NCBI GenBank assembly: GCA_016802295.1 | Contig: JAESIW010000157.1 | Span: 124,001-188,000 of the forward strand | Reading direction: 5' to 3' | DNA length: 64,000 nucleotides | Source: Brachionus rotundiformis | Taxonomy: Eukaryota; Rotifera; Eurotatoria; Ploima; Brachionidae | Shown: in pieces, positions 61,044 through 64,000 of the stretch | Layout: each line of letters opens with the position of its first letter | Position numbering within the stretch: position 1 is the first letter of the stretch | Notes under the pieces: model-generated | Database searches by the model: none | What the model was told of the DNA's origin: nothing | What the model saw: the letters and a program-made list of their open reading frames with translations, nothing else | Made by a program: the position numbers and the translations under genes

Positions 61044-61528
61044 CAGTGATGATTTGATTCAAGTCTGTTTACGTAAATTTACGATAATTTATGTAAAATT
61101 ACCATTTTTTACGTAATTTTTCGTAAAATTACACATGTAATAAAATGTTAATTTACGCAAGTTTACGATAAATTACGTAAAAATGGTAAAAATGAAAATG
61201 CCAATAAAATGCCGTTTTTTAAGCCATTTTTACGTTTTTTAGTAAATTTAACAAAATCAAAACAATTTTCATTTTCAAAAAAATCACCATTTTTTTCGAT
61301 TACCATTATTTTGATTTCAAACTTTACCATGATAATTACCTTAAGCATACTTCATTTCTGTGCAAAGATTTTTTAGATAAAAATAATATTATTAGGACAA
61401 AAAAAATATTGTATTATTTTAATCTTTAAATCTTAACAAGCTGCAAATTTTATTGTTTTAAGGCTAAATCTCCATCAAAATTAATTTACGTAAAATATGG
61501 TAAAAACACTAGTATCAAATCTTTACTG
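61044..61528. mobile_element. TA-flanked pogo-like MITE with internal TTTACG repeats
   Basis: Ends CAGTGATGATTTGA (61044-61057) and TCAAATCTTTACTG (61515-61528) are inverted repeats matching at 12 of 14 positions and are flanked by TA on both sides. The left half contains repeated TTTACG / CGTAAA units, including TTTACGTAAATTTACG, that can fold on themselves. No transposase is encoded; the 61-codon - strand frame at 61163-61348 is not gene-like. CAGT ends agree with pogo/Tigger elements and with the element at 551-1009. Confidence 0.55.
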
Positions 61529-61812
61529 TATATAAAAAGTTAAGACACGCTTTTGAACATAAAAACTATTAAAAAAATCATTTTTTTTAAGTTCATTGAT
61601 ACACTTTTTTTTTATTCTATATTTGAGAATAAAATAAGTTGCTAGCTTGAAGGGGATATTTAACATTGAAACCCAGTATGACTTAAACTACATTTCAAAT
61701 ATTATGTTAGTTGTCTTTAAATCCATTAAGATATGGTCAAGTTTTATGAATAACTGACTTTTATCAAACGCTATCTGTATCAAACATTTTTTAAACATAT
61801 CATTTATTTATA

Positions 61813-61975
61813 CCGTATTCCCTCGTTCGATTATGCTGCAATTAGACGCGTGATTACGCTTTTAAAGCATACACTAAAAGCTGACAATATTATAACATGG
61901 CGAGATGTACTTTAGTGCATGGTCCAAAAGCTTGTCTTAAATTGTGGTACAGCATAATCGAACGAGGGAATAAGG
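61813..61975. mobile_element. TA-flanked MITE with CCGTATTCCCTCG ends
   Basis: The left end CCGTATTCCCTCGTTCGATT extends to ATGCTG, and the right end is its complement with one mismatch in 26 bases (CAGCATAATCGAACGAGGGA then ATAAGG). TA lies on both sides (61811-61812 and 61976-61977). Length is 163 bp. The CCTCG-TCGATTATGC core is like Tigger/pogo termini. High TIR identity suggests it is fairly young. Confidence 0.7.
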
Positions 61976-62094
61976 TACTATTTAAAGATGTCCTTTCTAA
62001 AAAATCATCTTCATAATAAAGTTGATTTTATTAAACAACAATGTGTGATTATTATACGATTAATGATTTATCATTTAACATTTTCAGTTCTTAG

Positions 62095-62480
62095 TTTTTG
62101 TTTTTCATACGGACCCGACCTCGCCGATCCATCCGACCATTACAGCCGAACTTTACTACAAATTAATCAAGATTGTATTTAAAATTTTTTTCTCATTAAA
62201 TTTATTTGAATTTTTGATGATTAAGTCAATTTATGTAGCATTAAGGATTTTATGTTTAAGTTTTTTTATTTTATATTATAGATATGTTTTATTTTGCAAA
62301 AAATTTTAAACATGAAAATCAATTTTATTATTTTAGGTAATAAACAAATTAAGGCTACACTTCTGATCATCGAGACCGTGCTTAGCAAGACTCTCAACCA
62401 TTGCGAGCCGTACTTCGTTTCAGTACTCGCAGACCTTCTCGACCTCTCCGATCCATTCCAGTCATTAATCCATTAATTCC
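62095..62480. repeat. Two diverged GC-richer repeat units
   Basis: CCGACCTCGCCGATCCATCC (from 62115) recurs as TCGACCTCTCCGATCCATTC (from 62438), each followed by a short diverged match (GACCATTA versus CAGTCATTA). The blocks are richer in G/C than the surroundings. The small + strand frames at 61988-62182 and 62294-62476 run across these blocks but have no other sign of coding. They may be scraps of one transposon. Confidence 0.35.
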
Positions 62481-62924
62481 AGTAACAAAGCCCTAGAACA
62501 AAATAAATTAAGAAATTTTTTTAATATTTTATTTTTTATTTTATAAATTTTTTAGATTTAGTTTTTTGAAAATAAAATATTTTTATTCATTTGTTATATG
62601 CCACTATTGTGAATACTTTTTTCAAGTGATTTGCCAATTTTTTACATTTTTCTGCATTCAATTTTTGCTCAAATTGTCAAATGACTTATGTCAGGTCGTT
62701 CATGTTTCTGCATTGATTTTGTCTTTAGTTCGCTCAATAACATTTTTTTAGTTATGCCTGAAAACTTAAGAAATATTAGAAAATTACGAAGCTCCTTTGC
62801 AGCTGATCACGCCGCAAATATTGACTTTTTAGAGGATTCGTCCTTAATTTCAACACAGTTAGGCTTTGAATTTTTTTTTCGATTATTGCAAATGGTTGCA
62901 ATTGACTTAAATTGATTGATAAAA

Positions 62925-63330
62925 ACCATTTGATCTCCAGGTGATGCACCATCTTGCTGGAAAAGCCACTTTGTCACTCCGAACAGTTCATTCCCTTGTC
63001 TTTTGGCAAACTGTAAAATTCTCCTCTGATAATATTTTGAATCAATTGTATCCCCATTTTATAAAAAAATTTTAGCCTTTTACTAAATTCAAAATATATA
63101 GTAACTTATAAAATCTCACCTTGTTCAGCAAAATAGGCGCTTGTCGCTCCATGTTCAGTCAAACCGATCCAAACCATTACAGACAGAGGGTTTTTTTGAT
63201 ACACCATAGAGTCCTTAAAAATAATAATAAATATTACGAAAAGATATTTGATGGTGGATTAATCAAACAGAATCAAAGAGTTTATGCGATTTCTCGAGAT
63301 GAGGCTGACAAAAATGGAGGTTCTTTTAAA
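62925..63330. mobile_element. Broken Tc1/mariner-like transposase remnant with an internal inversion
   Basis: On the - strand, 63210-63120 reads NPLSVMVWIGLTEHGATSAY and, further on, 63055-62925 reads GDTIDSKYYQRRILQFAK then KWLFQQDGASPGD; VMVW-G-T and W-FQQDGA are standard blocks of the DDE catalytic core. The preceding block of such transposases, IFDGGLIKQNQRVYAISRDE followed by ADKNGG, is instead found on the + strand at 63247-63318. The two halves therefore face each other, which implies an inversion or two insertions. The catalytic His after QQDGA is replaced (SPG). No intact gene is present. Confidence 0.65.
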
Positions 63331-64000
63331 ATATTAATCAAATTAATTGATTTAATTTTCTATTTATTATTATTTTTGAGGAGTACTATTCGAATATCGA
63401 AAAAAAATGGGTTATCAATTTTGTTCAAACTCAGATTAATGATATTTTATATGTTAAAATAGCAGCAATAATTTCATTTCTGTTAGAATTTTTTTTAGTA
63501 TCACTTACGATAATTAAGAATTTTCCTAAAGAATCCAAAGAATTTTTTCATGGGTACTCAAGTAATCAAATTCAATTATATCTACCCTTTATTCACTTAC
63601 TTCAAAACAACTATAAATAATTATATATCAGTGCATCAACAACTTCATGTCATTCAGTGTCAAAATCAAAAATAGAACATTCAAATTCTTTCCTAACAAC
63701 CAATGTTTTCTACCCTATATATTTTTAGAAACTAGATTTACATAGCTTTTACTAATGATGCTTTTTAATTATTTAACTAGAAAGAACTTTTGTCAATTTA
63801 TTCTTAAAAATGGATTACCAAATTTACTGAAGATATTTCTTCCGAATATTCTGCAATTTCAAGTCTTATTATACCAGAAGGTACTACAATGGCTGTCTCA
63901 GCCTGCTTTAACTTCTGCACATTAGATTTTTCTCAAACATATGCCTCCGTGATGTTTTTCCCATGTTGTGCCATTGGTTATTTCGGACGAACCGTTTTTT
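63331..64000. other. Right edge, no gene recognised
   Basis: The last 670 bp are A/T-rich up to about 63840 and then somewhat richer in G/C (63880-64000), which could be the edge of an exon or element that continues outside the window. No frame is long enough to call. Confidence 0.4.

Noticed and set aside
1..64000. CRISPR arrays, operons, Shine-Dalgarno sites and bacterial terminators
   Set aside because: The sequence is clearly an intron-bearing animal genome; no such structures were seen.
1..64000. tRNA or rRNA genes
   Set aside because: I found no box A/box B pair with a cloverleaf and no rRNA-like block by eye; a tRNAscan or Infernal run would be decisive.

Overview
This window is a eukaryotic, animal nuclear scaffold. 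It is very AT-rich, its genes are split by many very short introns (mostly about 50-60 bp, GT...AG, usually ending TTTTAG or AAG), and it carries a Hox2/proboscipedia-type homeobox gene, a tandem family of neuronal calcium sensors, a rhodopsin-type neuropeptide GPCR and a ciliary membrane protein. Together these suggest a small-genome spiralian; I favour a monogonont rotifer such as Brachionus, but that is inference and no species marker was seen.

Layout. ETFB (electron transfer flavoprotein beta) and CDC16/APC6 lie on the + strand at 1.4-5.9 kb, followed by an unrecognised disordered protein at 7.4-8.4 kb. From 8.4 to 14.2 kb there is transposon debris: a perfect 165-bp inverted repeat around an assembly gap, a scrambled LINE remnant, a GC-rich retroelement-like island and a two-copy dispersed repeat. 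Hox2 occupies 14.28-17.65 kb, and its 2.25-kb intron holds nested MITEs including a piggyBac-like one. Seven paralogous, myristoylatable EF-hand calcium sensors (NCS family) sit head-to-tail on the - strand from 19.2 to 37.3 kb. They share splice-site positions, and each has lost or gained different introns; one copy is intronless. A gene-free desert follows (37.3-44.6 kb).

On the right side are a vasopressin/oxytocin/CCAP-like GPCR (44.6-46.0 kb), an RTE-like LINE remnant (46.75-47.6 kb), a secreted sushi-domain protein (47.7-49.1 kb), a weak AT-hook gene, TMEM138 (cilia) with a perfect RFX X-box upstream, a divergent unknown three-exon gene, a VKOR enzyme, a small secreted protein that could be a peptide precursor, S-formylglutathione hydrolase (ESD) and cysteinyl-tRNA synthetase (CARS1). 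The last 3.4 kb holds pogo/mariner-like elements and a broken, partly inverted transposase.

The genes are mostly independent housekeeping units; only the NCS cluster is clearly a family block. All multi-exon models below were joined by hand. The complete models keep frame across every junction and give proteins of the expected family lengths; the start of the sushi gene and the splicing of the AT-hook gene are unresolved. The sequence does not show an obviously new biochemical system. The strongest points for a second look are the seven-gene NCS array, the X-box at TMEM138 and the peptide-precursor candidate.
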